Assembly (NCBI GenBank): GCA_002286715.1
Contig: NSJX01000008.1
Coordinates: forward strand, 211,630-275,629
From: Dentipellis sp. KUC8613
Lineage: Eukaryota > Basidiomycota > Agaricomycetes > Russulales > Hericiaceae
Reading direction: 5' to 3'
Length of the DNA: 64,000 bases
Shown here: piece by piece, positions 54,071 to 64,000 of the stretch
Layout: every line of letters starts with the position of its first letter
How positions within the stretch are numbered: position 1 is the stretch's first letter
The notes under the pieces: generated by a model
What the model saw: the letters and a program-made list of their open reading frames with translations, nothing else
Told to the model about the DNA's origin: nothing
Databases searched by the model: none
Program-made: the position numbers and the translations under genes

Positions 54071-57000
54071 CTTCCGCGCATCGTATTGAGTCCTTCGAAT
54101 TCATTTGCGGTCGGTGATTGATCTGCGCGGGTATTGAAATATCGAATATTGGGCAGACGTGCAATTGTAGTTGCAGCGCCATCGCCATTGCCATTGCCAT
54201 ACTTACCGCCGCCTCAATCATTGACACGGTGGCTTTGATGATGGTGGCGGGCTGTCTTCATGATCAGGCTTGTAGGCATGAGGCGGACGGACGGACGGAC
54301 GGTGATAGGCTTGTGATTGGGTTAGAGATTAGAAGAATAGGTAGGTCAAGCTACAAGCTAGAGACTTTCGAAGCTCGGTGTTAGGTGTCGGTGGCGTCAA
54401 GGATTCGCGTTTCAGAGTTTGAAGGGGCGACTAGTACTACTGTGTCAGTGCACGGCGCGCGGGTGCACGTCGTGGTAGCGCTGGGCTTTCATTCACGGCG
54501 ACGCACGACCCAAACGCGGACGACCGCTTGGAATGGGAGTCGGGGAGTCGATATCGGCGACTGACACCGTACAGTGAGCGGCGAGCGGCGAGCCCGCCGA
54601 TGCTAAGCCCCCAGCGCCGATAGCAGCCACACCTTGAACCTGTACAGGAACATGATCAGCACCCAAAGCCAGTACTGCATCCTTACTCAATTACTGCGCA
54701 GCACCCAGCACGCATCCAAGCCTCAGCCCACAGCACACGTGCAAGTCCAATTCTCCGGTCCCCATACTTACGTGCCTAGGACATACACACATACGAAAGC
54801 CAGGCACACGCACACGCACACGCACACGCATATGCCCGTACGGGCTTATTCGACGAGTCGTGTCTGATCTGCATGGGTTGGACCGTGATCTGTGCGGGCT
54901 CGAATGTGTTCGTGCGGCGCCCTGGCCAGGAACGTCTGCGGAGAGGGGCGGCGCGGCGGGGTGCCCTGATGCGTGGTGCCGAGGTGAGCTCGGGGGGTGC
55001 TTGGGACTGCAGACTCTGGGATTTCTTGGATCTGAAGGGTGTGTGGGTTGGTGTCCGTGACATTGGATCATCCTGGAGTGAAACGGCCGATTAAGATACG
55101 CGTGCCTGCCGTTGGCGGTTTTTGCCCTGCGTGGCGGGTGGGTTTAGCTCGAGGTCAAAGATGGGGACGCAGGGCCTGGCGCACCGGGACCGCCTTCCCA
55201 GCGGTGCATATGCTTCGAAATTGAGCGGCCATGGGCGGTCGAGCTCAAGCTCAAGGATTATGCGCCGTCTGACGTACTTCGCGTCAGAAACACGCCGATG
55301 TTACTCAGGCTGTGAGGTCGGTCGGTAGCGGGGGCTTTGTGGCGTTCGAAGCATTGGCTTCAGGGTCCATGTGTCATGTTGCGTCCTGATGAGCAGCAGG
55401 GGGTAATAGTAATTGACAAGTTAGAGCAGGTTATGTCAAAGTTGGAGGCATGTATACTAGTACTTACGTGCGGTGCATTTCTGAAGATAATTTTCAATTG
55501 AAGCGACCTTCGAGGCGTTGAGCATGGATATACTGTAAGTATTATATCGCGTGGGCGGAACCATTGACCGGTGCGGTTGTACGCATAGGCTGGCACGCCG
55601 CCTCTCGATAGCCACGCACGATTTGGAGATGCCAGGAGATTGCGTCTTGCGTCGGCCGCCTCGAAAAACGTTGGTACCACCGCACACACGTGCAGGGGAA
55701 GGCTCATCTCTCCCCCTCTCCTAATTCCCAACAGACTTCTCCACAGACTGCAGCCCACGCCAATTAGCACCCCACTCAGCACGCTTACCCGGACAGTCGC
55801 AATGACATACCGCCCCGAGTAAGCACATAGCGAACGAGTGCCTCATACCCACCGTTATTCGCCAGCGTGATGCCCGTGCGCCGTCTTCCGCAGCTCAGCA
55901 GTCTTCTTCTTGCTGATCGCCAATTCAATTGGGTCCCATTCTGCCGTCGTGCCATTCTACCGTTCTGCCGTTCTGCCGTCCTGGTTCGTGATTCATGAGT
56001 CGTGATTTCCTGATTCCTGATGTCTGCTTCTTAGCCTCGGCGGCGGATCTGAATCTGGCCTCGGGATTCCGCCAATGATTCCTTTCGCATCATGATCTTG
56101 AGCTCGGCGACTAGGAAAAGGGTTGGCACCCACACCCACACTCACATTGAACTCACGTCTGGATGCAGAGTGCCGGTGCCATCAGCGGCATCATGCATCG
56201 CCGTCTGCATCATGATCATATCAGTCCCAGTAAACCCGAACAGCGTCATTGAATCGACTTACTTCGTCCTGATTTGAATAGATGCATCCGCAGGACATGC
56301 TCAGTACTTGCTTAGTGCGTGCTGATTAGTCCGACAATTCAGCACTGGCCCGCGAGGTCGCAGGCAAGTAAGTACAGTACTAGTACAGTAGCGCATCACT
56401 GGCTTGCATCACGGCGCGATCGGGATCGTGGGCCCGAAACGTGCCAGTGCCAGTACCAGTCTCCTGCTCATAGCCAGAGGTAGCGCACACGTCCGATCGC
56501 GAGTCACGGCCCCGGGGCAGGATGCATATGCGTGAGGGGGAAGAATCGAAGATGCGCATACCGTGGCCATATGGTCGATGGTACTGTAGTTCCCACTGGC
56601 AGCCAAGCTGGCCACTGGTCATCCGCGCGTACTGTACACCGTGCACGAGAGTGCACGTACGTACTGTACTAATAAAGTTTGACCGTTCCGTTGCCTTTGC
56701 CTGGATTTATGGATTAGGCAGGGAGCGGACGGACGTAGGTGCGAAGACGCGACGGCTTCCAGGGCGCGGGGGCGGGAGTCGTCCGATATCATGTTTTGCG
56801 GTCGAAGATTCCGACGCATGCGGATATGCGATATGCGAGGCGGGGGGTTGAGGTGGGACGGGATGTACTAGCACTAGTGGAATAGAATCGACGGTGATGC
56901 AATGCGTGATAGAATAATCGACCGCTGGTCTTGGAGCTTGTGGAGTATGCTAGCGCTAGCGCCGCGACGGAGGTCTGCAGTTGCTAGATTTCGAGCGCAT

Positions 57001-58784
57001 AGCCTAAAGCCAAAACATCTCGGCTTCAGATGCGCGGAAAACTTCGGGGGATCCTGATCCACGAGCGTCGCGCTCGCTATTCCAGAGCTGGGGTGCTGGA
57101 GCTGTAGTGCGTCAGGTATTTTGGCCGCTCGTATGTCGCCAACTTGGACTTCCCGGCCGCTTGAGCCAGCGGGTTCAGCAGTCTCAGGCTCTAATAAAAT
57201 CGCAAGTCAACGTCACTTGCGGAGACGGCGTCTCGATGGCGTGCAAAAATAACGACGCAAGCGAATGCTTGCCCACGAGATGTCGGGGTGGAGATGCTGA
57301 AACAGATGCATATGCACATGGAGAAAGCGGGAGAAGCGAAGGCGAAGACGAAGACGAAGACTACATAGCTTTTATGACAAGCGGCGGCATTGGGTATGGG
57401 GTTCTAATGCTACCGGCGTCGACTGCGCCGAAGGCGGGGCAGAAGCAGGTTGTGGTCTGCTTGTGGTTTGTGGTTTGCCTGAGAATCACCTGTATTCCGC
57501 TTGCCAGCAAGGAGGAATCCAATGCTGACGAAGATGCCGTACTTTCTCCGACATGTACCAGCTGCGGTGGAGACCGGGGAATTTTCTGTACCTAAGGGTG
57601 TTTGCCGATGAATATCGGCGACGGCATAGTAATCTGCGTGGGAGATGGACGATGGAGAACAACAACAGCACAATCTGCAAAGATGAACAGACGAACGCAC
57701 CGACCACGCTAGCTAGCAGCTGCTCCGTGTAAAAATTGCAAAGTACCCTGCAAGTCAACCAGTCTGTGTTGACTGCAGCGCCCCTCCGGATCCCGGACCA
57801 CGCTCTCTCAGGCTCATCGCACGCTAGCCGCAGCACGCTAGCGCGGGCATCGTAGAAGCCGCCGCAACCATCTGATGGCGGGATGAAGCTCTCCTCGTCG
57901 CCGACGCAGGCCAGGCAAGAAAGCCGGACCGCTGCACTCGGGCTAGCAGCAAACGTGGTCGTGGTTGAAAATTGAAATTCGGACTGCGATGATCTGCATC
58001 GGCTAAGGGCCGTCGCACGCGGGCACGGCCCTGAGGCTCGTCGGCTAAGCGTTGAGTGCGAGGGAATGCGTCGCCTTCGGGGAATCTGGAATCTGGAATT
58101 TGGCCATGGGTCGGCTAGATGCTGATGTGTGGGGAAGCTGCAGCTGATTTTTGTTTTCGCGGTGATCAGGGAGTCCTAGTCAGAGGAAAGTCAGATATCG
58201 CTGATGCCGCAACTTGCAAGAATGGTTGATGTTGGGTTAGCCTAGGAGAGGGGTAAGAAGGTAGGAAAGACTATCAGAAATTCTGCTGGCCAAGTCGCAT
58301 GGGCGCCTATTCGGGTCTGCTCGCACGGGCGCTTACACGATGCGTCGTGGCGTGGCTCTCTTCAATCACAAGCTCAGGCTCGTCCACGGGTCCACCTCTG
58401 CACCATACAGTCACTAGCGTACTTGGCTACCTTCCAGGCTTTGCCAACGCGTTCTGCCGCAAAGCAAATTCTCATCTTTTTAGACCTTGGACAGGTGATC
58501 GCCCACCTAACGCTCGCCGTCTCACCCTCATCATCTCCTGATGCCCCGCTCACACGCCCGTTTCTCTTCCGAACCGCACTTGCCTCCAGAGCCTACACCT
58601 GCGATAAATACGACGTCTGTTCCTTTCCTAAGGAGGCGCGTTCCCCCTGTGGACTGAATGGCATACGTGATTGGACGCCAGATATGGAAGATCACGCCGA
58701 CCGACCATCAGGACATAACATACAGCTTCTGTTATCAGCCATCGCACACATCATCATGGAATGTGCAGTGACGCCGACCACTAT

Positions 58785-58790
58785 TATAAG
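58785..58790 (+). promoter_or_regulatory. Possible TATA box of A-T-R reductase gene
   Basis: TATAAG, 124 bp before the start codon at 58909. Positional evidence only. Confidence 0.3.
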
Positions 58791-58908
58791 ATTACACGCT
58801 GACGTATACACGCATAAGCCTCGCGCTCTGGAATCCTAGGCTAACCTTCCGAGGCCCGCACCCCACCAATCCATCCCGAACCGACATTCAAAGTATCATA
58901 GCCGAGAA

Positions 58909-61900
58909 ATGGCGAACGCATTGAAGCCGTGCCCCATCCCGCTCTACGACATCCTCCTCCCGGATGTGTACGTCGCCATCGAGGCGCTCGAGCCCGACCG
59001 CCTCTTCGCGCGCGCGATGGACGGCGACGACGACGCCGCGCCCGTCGACACCATCACTTGGCGGAAACTCCTTCACGATGCGCGGCACGCGGCGTCGCAG
59101 CTGCTCTCCTCCGGCGCCCAGCCGCGGCAGGCCGGTGCGCCTGCTCCACGGCCGGCGGGGTTCCTGCTGGATAGCAACTACCTGTACTATGTGTACGAGG
59201 TCGCGGCGCTGCTACTCGGGTGGTCCGTACGTCGATACCTCCGTCCTGTCCCCATGTCTTCCCAACTCACTGAGATATCGCATGCAGGTCGTGTTACTCT
59301 CGACGCGAAACAGCAAGGCCGCGTTTGAGCACCTCATCCGTGTCTCGAAGGCCGAGATCCTCGTGGTCGACGACTCGCACATGCACATCGCGGACGACCT
59401 GAAGGCGGAGTTCCCGGAGCTGCGCATCGTGAAGGTCACGGACCAGTACGCGGACGGCATGGTGCCCTACAGCCGGCCCACGCCCTCCGCGGAGCAGATA
59501 CAGGCGGATATGGACCTGCCTGCGGTGTACTTGCACTCGTCGGGCTCTACAGGTGCGTGTTACCCGAAGATGCCGTGTTCTGCGCCGTAGCCTAACACAC
59601 TAGAGTCCTGCAGGCCAGCCGAAGCTCATCCCCATCAGCCACCGCCGCCTGCTCAGCGGCGCACGCGCAGGATTCGGAGACCTTTACGTCGGAGACACGC
59701 TCTATGGCCCTCTCCCCCTCGGCCACGTGCGTTCTGCCTCCCTGCCAGCCCCACGCAACCTCACTGATACGTGCGCGCACCATAGGGCTTAGGCTACTGC
59801 ATGTACATCCTCTACCCGCTCGGCTCTGGCGTCGTGCCCGTGTTCCTCGCGACCAAGTACCCGCTCACAGCCGACAGCGTCATCCGGCACCTGAAGCGGC
59901 TCCCGCAGTGTATCGCCTTCCTTCCACCCGCGATACTCGAGGACGTCGTCGCGGCGGGCGACGCGGCGATGCGCACGCTTGCGGAGAGGACGAAGCGCAT
60001 GATATACGCGGGTGCGCCGCTGCGCAAGGCCGCGGGCGAGACGCTTGTGGACCATGGGGTGAAGCTCATCACGAGCTATGGAATGTACGTCTGTGTTTTG
60101 TGCTTTTGTGCTGTGCGAGGGTTGGTGTGGAGAGCTAATTGGGTTGGGTGGGGTTGGGTTGACAGGACCGAGGTTAACAGCATCGCGGTCATGGACGTCG
60201 CGTCGGAGAACCTGCGTGAGGACTGGGTGTACATCCGGTTCCACGACAATCATGATATGCTGTTCATCCCTGTTGACGGGGATAACGAGTTACGGGAGAT
60301 GGTTGTTGCTGTGAGTAGACTGTCACCCTTGCCGCGGGAGGGTTTGTTGCTGAACGTGTGCCTAAAGCCTGGACGAGATGCTGTTCCGGCGGTGTTCAAT
60401 CATGAGAATCCGAAAGGCTTCGCTACCGGAGACTTGTGGTCGCCTCATCCGACTATCGAAGGTAAGTTTCTTGAGTTTCGAAGGTGCCACCAGAAAGTGA
60501 ATGACTGAGGCCTGGCGTAGGACTGTGGAAGCATGCTGGGAGGAAGGACTCTGTGGTATGCCGCCGTGCTTATGTCCTTGACCTGGTCGTCTGAAGTCAC
60601 TTCATCCTTAGATTGCGCTTAGCAATGGCCTCAAAGTGAACACGAAAGAAATTGGTACGTACCGTATGCCTCTCATTGACGTCTTGCCAATCAACAGATC
60701 ATCTACAGAGACCTTACTGCTTGAGGACCACCAGATCTCCCGCCTCGTCACTTTCGGCGCCGGTCGCTTCCTCATCGGCGCCATCCTCCTCCCCGCGCAG
60801 CCGCCCGCCAGCCCGGACGCGTTTATCGACGCGATCTGGCCCACCATCGAGCGCATCAACGGCGCCGTGCCCAAGCACGCGAAGCTGCTGCGCGAGATGC
60901 TCCTCGTCGCGTCGCCAAACAAGCCGTTCGTGCTCACAGACAAGAACTCGGTCAAGACGAAGGACACGCTCGCGCTGTACGCAGACGAGATCGAGCAGGC
61001 ATATGCGAACCTCGAGACGGACGCGTCGAGCGACGTGCCTATCCCGCAGACATTCGACGCGCCGTCGCTGCGCGCTTTCGTCAAGGAGCTCATCAGCTTA
61101 GTCGTCGGCCGCGCTGATGTCGAGGACGACGCGAACCTGTTTGAGAACGGTCAGTGGCGCATATACACATTCACTGCCTCTTTGGCCAAGGACGAGCTTG
61201 ACTGACGCGTGATGCATGCTGTTTCAGGTGTCGACTCGCTGCAGGCCATCCGCATCCGCTCCGCGCTCCTGGGCATCGTGCGCCGCACAACGACGGCAGA
61301 CGCCCCCGTCTCGCCGCTCGTCGTCTACGAGAACCCGACGATCACGCAGCTCACCGCGTACCTGCAGTCGCGCGCGACGGGTGGCGACGGGCAGCAGAGC
61401 CTCGAGGAACGCTGTGCGCGCATCGATGCGCTCGTGGAGAAGTATTCGACCGGATTTGCGGAGCACAAGGTGGGGGTGGCGGGAGCGGGGAAGAACACGG
61501 ACGAGGACGAGGACTCGGCGGAGAAGGCGTACGTGGTGACGGGCACGACGGGCGGGCTCGGGAGCCATGTGCTGACGGCCCTGCTGCACCGCAAAGGCGT
61601 GAAGAAGGTGTATTGCCTGAACCGGCCGGCGTCCGGTATCTCGCCCGCGCAGAAGCAGCTGAACACGTTCGCGTTCTACGGGATCCCCGCGACGCTTCTT
61701 GAAGAGAACAAGGCACGCGTCGAACTTCTGGACGTCGATCTGTCGCGTAGTGACCTGGGGCTCAAGCCCGAAGTTCTGGAAGAGGCATGCAGTTTCCAAA
61801 ACCTTGTATGTCGTTTTCGTGCTGACCTACTTTCCGCAGATCCGCTCGAGCGTCACGCACATTGTGCATACCGCCTGGCAGCTCAACTTCAACCTTATCG

Positions 61901-62712
61901 TCGACGACTTTGCGCGCGTGCACATCGCCGGCGTGCGCCACCTGCTCGACCTCGCGCTCTCCTCGCAGCGGGCCACTCCCCCGTCGTTCCTCTTCATCTC
62001 GTCCATCGGCGTCGCCGGCTACTTCGTCTCGAGCTTCGTCCCAGAAGAGCCCATCGCGAACCCCGCGACCGTCGCGCACCAGAACGGATACTCGCAAGCC
62101 AAGTTTGTCGCCGAACGTATCATCGACCGCGCCGCGCGCGAAACCGGCCTGCGCGCAAGCGTCGTGCGCTGCGGCCAGCTCTCCGGCTCGACCGCGAGCG
62201 GCGCATGGAACGAGACGGAGTACATCCCGATCCTGCTGCGCTCGAGCTTCGCCACGGGCACCTTCCCTGAAGGCCTCCCCGACATCCGCTGGGTGCCGAC
62301 CGACATCGCCGGCGAGATCGTCGTCGACCTGTCCCTCCACAGGCCCGTCGCCGCGCCGCCGCAGGCGCAGTACTGGCACATCGAGAACCCCGAGACGACC
62401 GCGTGGACGGAGGTCGTGCGGCGCGTCGCGGAGCACGGCAAGGGCGCGGTGCGGCTCACGCCCGCGCAGGACTGGCTCGAGGCGCTCCGTCAGATGTCGG
62501 TGCGCCGTGCTGGTGACGACGGGACCGGCGGCGGCGCGGTGCCCGAGGCGGTGCGCTTGCTCGACTTTTATACGAAGTATGCGGCCGCGGGCGAGGGCGA
62601 GCCGCAGACGGTGCTGGATACGCAGAAGACGGTGTCGGTGTCGCCGCGGCTGGCGTTTGGGAGCGTCGTGCCGTGGCTGGACAAGTATGTGCAGGCGGTG
62701 GTGGCGGCGTAG
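58909..62712 (+). CDS. NRPS-like adenylate-forming reductase (A-T-R)
   Basis: Eleven exons: 58909-59226, 59288-59552, 59614-59726, 59786-60084, 60166-60310, 60368-60461, 60521-60555, 60612-60654, 60709-61149, 61228-61805, 61840-62712; 1067 residues, all GT-AG. The adenylation domain has core A3, LHSSGSTGQPKLIPISHR (near 190-195), and A5, SYGMTE (329-335). The carrier domain has GVDSLQAIR with pantetheinylated Ser588. The reductase domain has VTGTTGGLGSHVL (TGTTGG at 689-694) and the Tyr-x3-Lys pair in GYSQAKFVAER (Tyr861, Lys865). Such enzymes activate a carboxylic acid, tether it as a thioester and release an aldehyde or alcohol using NADPH. Relatives include alpha-aminoadipate reductase and basidiomycete benzoate-type reductases; the substrate is not predictable by eye. 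The fifth intron (60311-60367) is 57 nt without an in-frame stop, so retention would add 19 residues. Confidence 0.9.
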
Positions 62713-63149
62713 ATGTGTGTATATCTGGGATGATTGCTTTCTCTCTGGTGACTTTGAATTGCTTGGACGTATTGTATGGGGTTTATGGTATACATAGAAG
62801 ATGATGCAACGGAAGATTACATTTTGTACGATGTCAGTGTATCCAAGAAAGGTTTGGGGATCGTCGTTGGGTATGGCTCGAGGTACGTACTCTACAATGG
62901 CCAACGCGATGCCAACCAAGCGATAAGTAGTAGCACTCGGATGTCTACGTATGTATGTGGCCTCGAAGCGCTATACGAACTGATAACAATGCATAATCAT
63001 TGGTAGCTCTGCATAGTTCTAGTCAAACATGTGAGTTGAATCCCATAATGTACAACAACACTAAGAGCACACTACTGAAGCAACATACTGTACAATACAT
63101 ACAGATCGTCCACCTCCATCCATACATTTCACCTCACGCGCCCACCTAC
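62713..63149. other. Convergent intergenic region
   Basis: 3' flanks of the A-T-R gene (+) and the last gene (-); nothing else recognised. Confidence 0.6.
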
Positions 63150-64000
63150 TCAAGCACTCGCAGCAACAACCGCCACGCGCTCCAAGCCCAGCCGCCCAGG
63201 CTCGAGGCGCACCGAATACCCGACGAGCTCCTCCTCCTCGAGACTGTGCAGCCCCTCGTGGTCGCGGTGGATGATGCGGCGCGCATTGATGTTCGCGAGC
63301 ACGCGCTTCGTCTCCTCCTCTGCGGACATGCCCGAGTCGGGGTTCACCGTCGCCGTCTTCTCCTGCACGCGCTTCGCGAGGTCCTCGAGGGCGGACATCG
63401 GCAGGATCGGCGCCTTCACGTCGAACAGCGCGTCCTGCGACGCGGGCGCCTTCCCGCCGAACCACTTGCGCACCGTGCCCATGAGCCCCGCGGGCTCGCC
63501 CTCCTGCGCAGCAGCAGCAGCGCCAGCGTCAGAAGAGGAGGGCGCGGGCCCAGCCTCGGTGGCGTCGGCGGCCTCCTCGTCGAGCTGCTGAATGACCTTC
63601 TTCACCGCGGCGTGCTGCTCGGGCGCGGTGGAGAACATGTCGTTGCAGAAGTCGAGCGCCTTCTGGACCTCCGTCTCGGAGAGGCGCGGGCCGAGGTCCG
63701 CGTTGCCCTGGATGAGCGGCCGGATGCGCTGGAACGCCTTGTCGAAGTTGTCCTCGCCCACGTCGCACAGCACGTCGAAGTCCTGTGCGCGCATCTGCCG
63801 GTACGCGCTCAGCACGACCACGAGGAAGCTGCACGAGGCGTCAGCGGGGTGCGAGGCGGCGATTACGTTTATGTGGGGGAGGCTTTGGGACTGGGCTTAC
63901 CGGGTGTAGGAAACACCGACACGTTGCGAATGGAAGGCAGCAGCCTCCTGCTCTGTGCACTCCCCGCGAATGACGGCCGCGATCGATGCCGAGGCGGACA
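63150..64000 (-). CDS. Unrecognised protein, 5' partial
   Basis: Two visible exons, 64000-63901 and 63828-63150, joined by a 72-nt GT-AG intron. The upstream part lies outside the window. The N-terminal visible part, RGECTEQEAAAFHSQRVGVS, continues into a hydrophobic helix (YTRFLVVVLSAYRQM) and a helical segment (DFDVLCDVGEDNFDKAFQRI). A Glu/Ala/Ser-rich linker follows, then a C-terminal part with ETKRVLANINARRIIHRD and LVGYSVRLEPGRLGLERVAV. Codon use and frame continuity make it a real gene. I do not recognise the family and assign no function. Confidence 0.75.

Larger units (their letters stand above)
53247..58908. other. 5.7-kb gene-free region
   Basis: No motif-bearing exon on either strand. 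Contains a degenerate TGAATA-type array (about 54008-54070), a CACACG run (about 54810-54830) and short CT/GA-rich tracts. Frames such as 57107-57595 have no recognisable domain. The last 130 bp include a TATAAG word (58785-58790) upstream of the reductase gene. Confidence 0.5.

Noticed and set aside
57107..57595. 162-residue open frame in the right gene-free region
   Set aside because: No domain and no coding-like codon bias; it mixes low-complexity acidic and hydrophobic stretches.
33488..62712. A single secondary-metabolite gene cluster joining the GMC oxidoreductase, DUF6534 genes and the A-T-R reductase
   Set aside because: The genes are separated by long gene-free gaps and there is no transporter, regulator or further tailoring enzyme between them. 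Proximity alone does not support a pathway.

Overview
This window reads as nuclear DNA of a basidiomycete fungus, most likely an Agaricomycete. It is GC-rich, and its genes carry many short GT-AG introns of about 50 to 70 nt. It contains families that are expanded in mushroom-forming fungi: F-box-like/LRR proteins starting from an LPxEIL motif, DUF6534 membrane proteins, NRPS-like adenylate-forming reductases, berberine-bridge-type FAD oxidases and GMC oxidoreductases. I cannot name the species. Exon coordinates were derived by hand from splice motifs, reading-frame continuity and remembered family consensus, so they are models without transcript support.

Layout. 1-1122: 3' part of a ZNF511-like C2H2 protein with an RGG tail. 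1.7-22.4 kb: an F-box neighbourhood with six F-box genes (five look full-length, one is truncated). They are interspersed with a secreted FAD oxidase (6661-8679), an acetoacetate-decarboxylase-like protein (14402-15455) and an FMP52/TIP30-like NAD(P)-binding protein (16281-17361). Two of the F-box genes, at 1694 and 17674, are close paralogs that also share about 0.4 kb of upstream sequence. 22.4-25.0 kb: no gene seen. 25.0-31.1 kb: a Kre9/Knh1-like cell-surface protein, then a divergent pair made of a TPR/J-domain cochaperone and a UBA-zinc finger-UBX protein, sharing a 253-bp promoter. 33.5-37.2 kb: a 17-exon GMC oxidoreductase. 39.1-51.5 kb: three tandem DUF6534 membrane-protein genes with almost identical exon architecture, including a 13-nt microexon. 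They are separated by long, microsatellite-rich gene-free DNA. 52.5-53.25 kb: a fold-back element with two tRNA-like heads and an apparent 7-bp target-site duplication. 53.3-58.9 kb: gene-free. 58.9-62.7 kb: an adenylation-thiolation-reductase enzyme. 63.15-64.0 kb: 3' part of an unrecognised conserved-looking gene.

How the genes relate. The J-domain/TPR and UBX genes share a promoter and both belong to protein quality control (Hsp70/Hsp90 and Cdc48/p97). The F-box genes probably supply substrate receptors for SCF ubiquitin ligases and show recent local duplication. The FAD oxidase, GMC oxidoreductase and A-T-R reductase are redox enzymes typical of secondary or lignocellulose metabolism. They are too dispersed here to call a biosynthetic cluster. 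The strongest candidate for something undescribed is the tRNA-headed fold-back element at 52521-53246. Also notable are splice-site oddities in the UBX and GMC genes and the conserved microexon of the DUF6534 trio.
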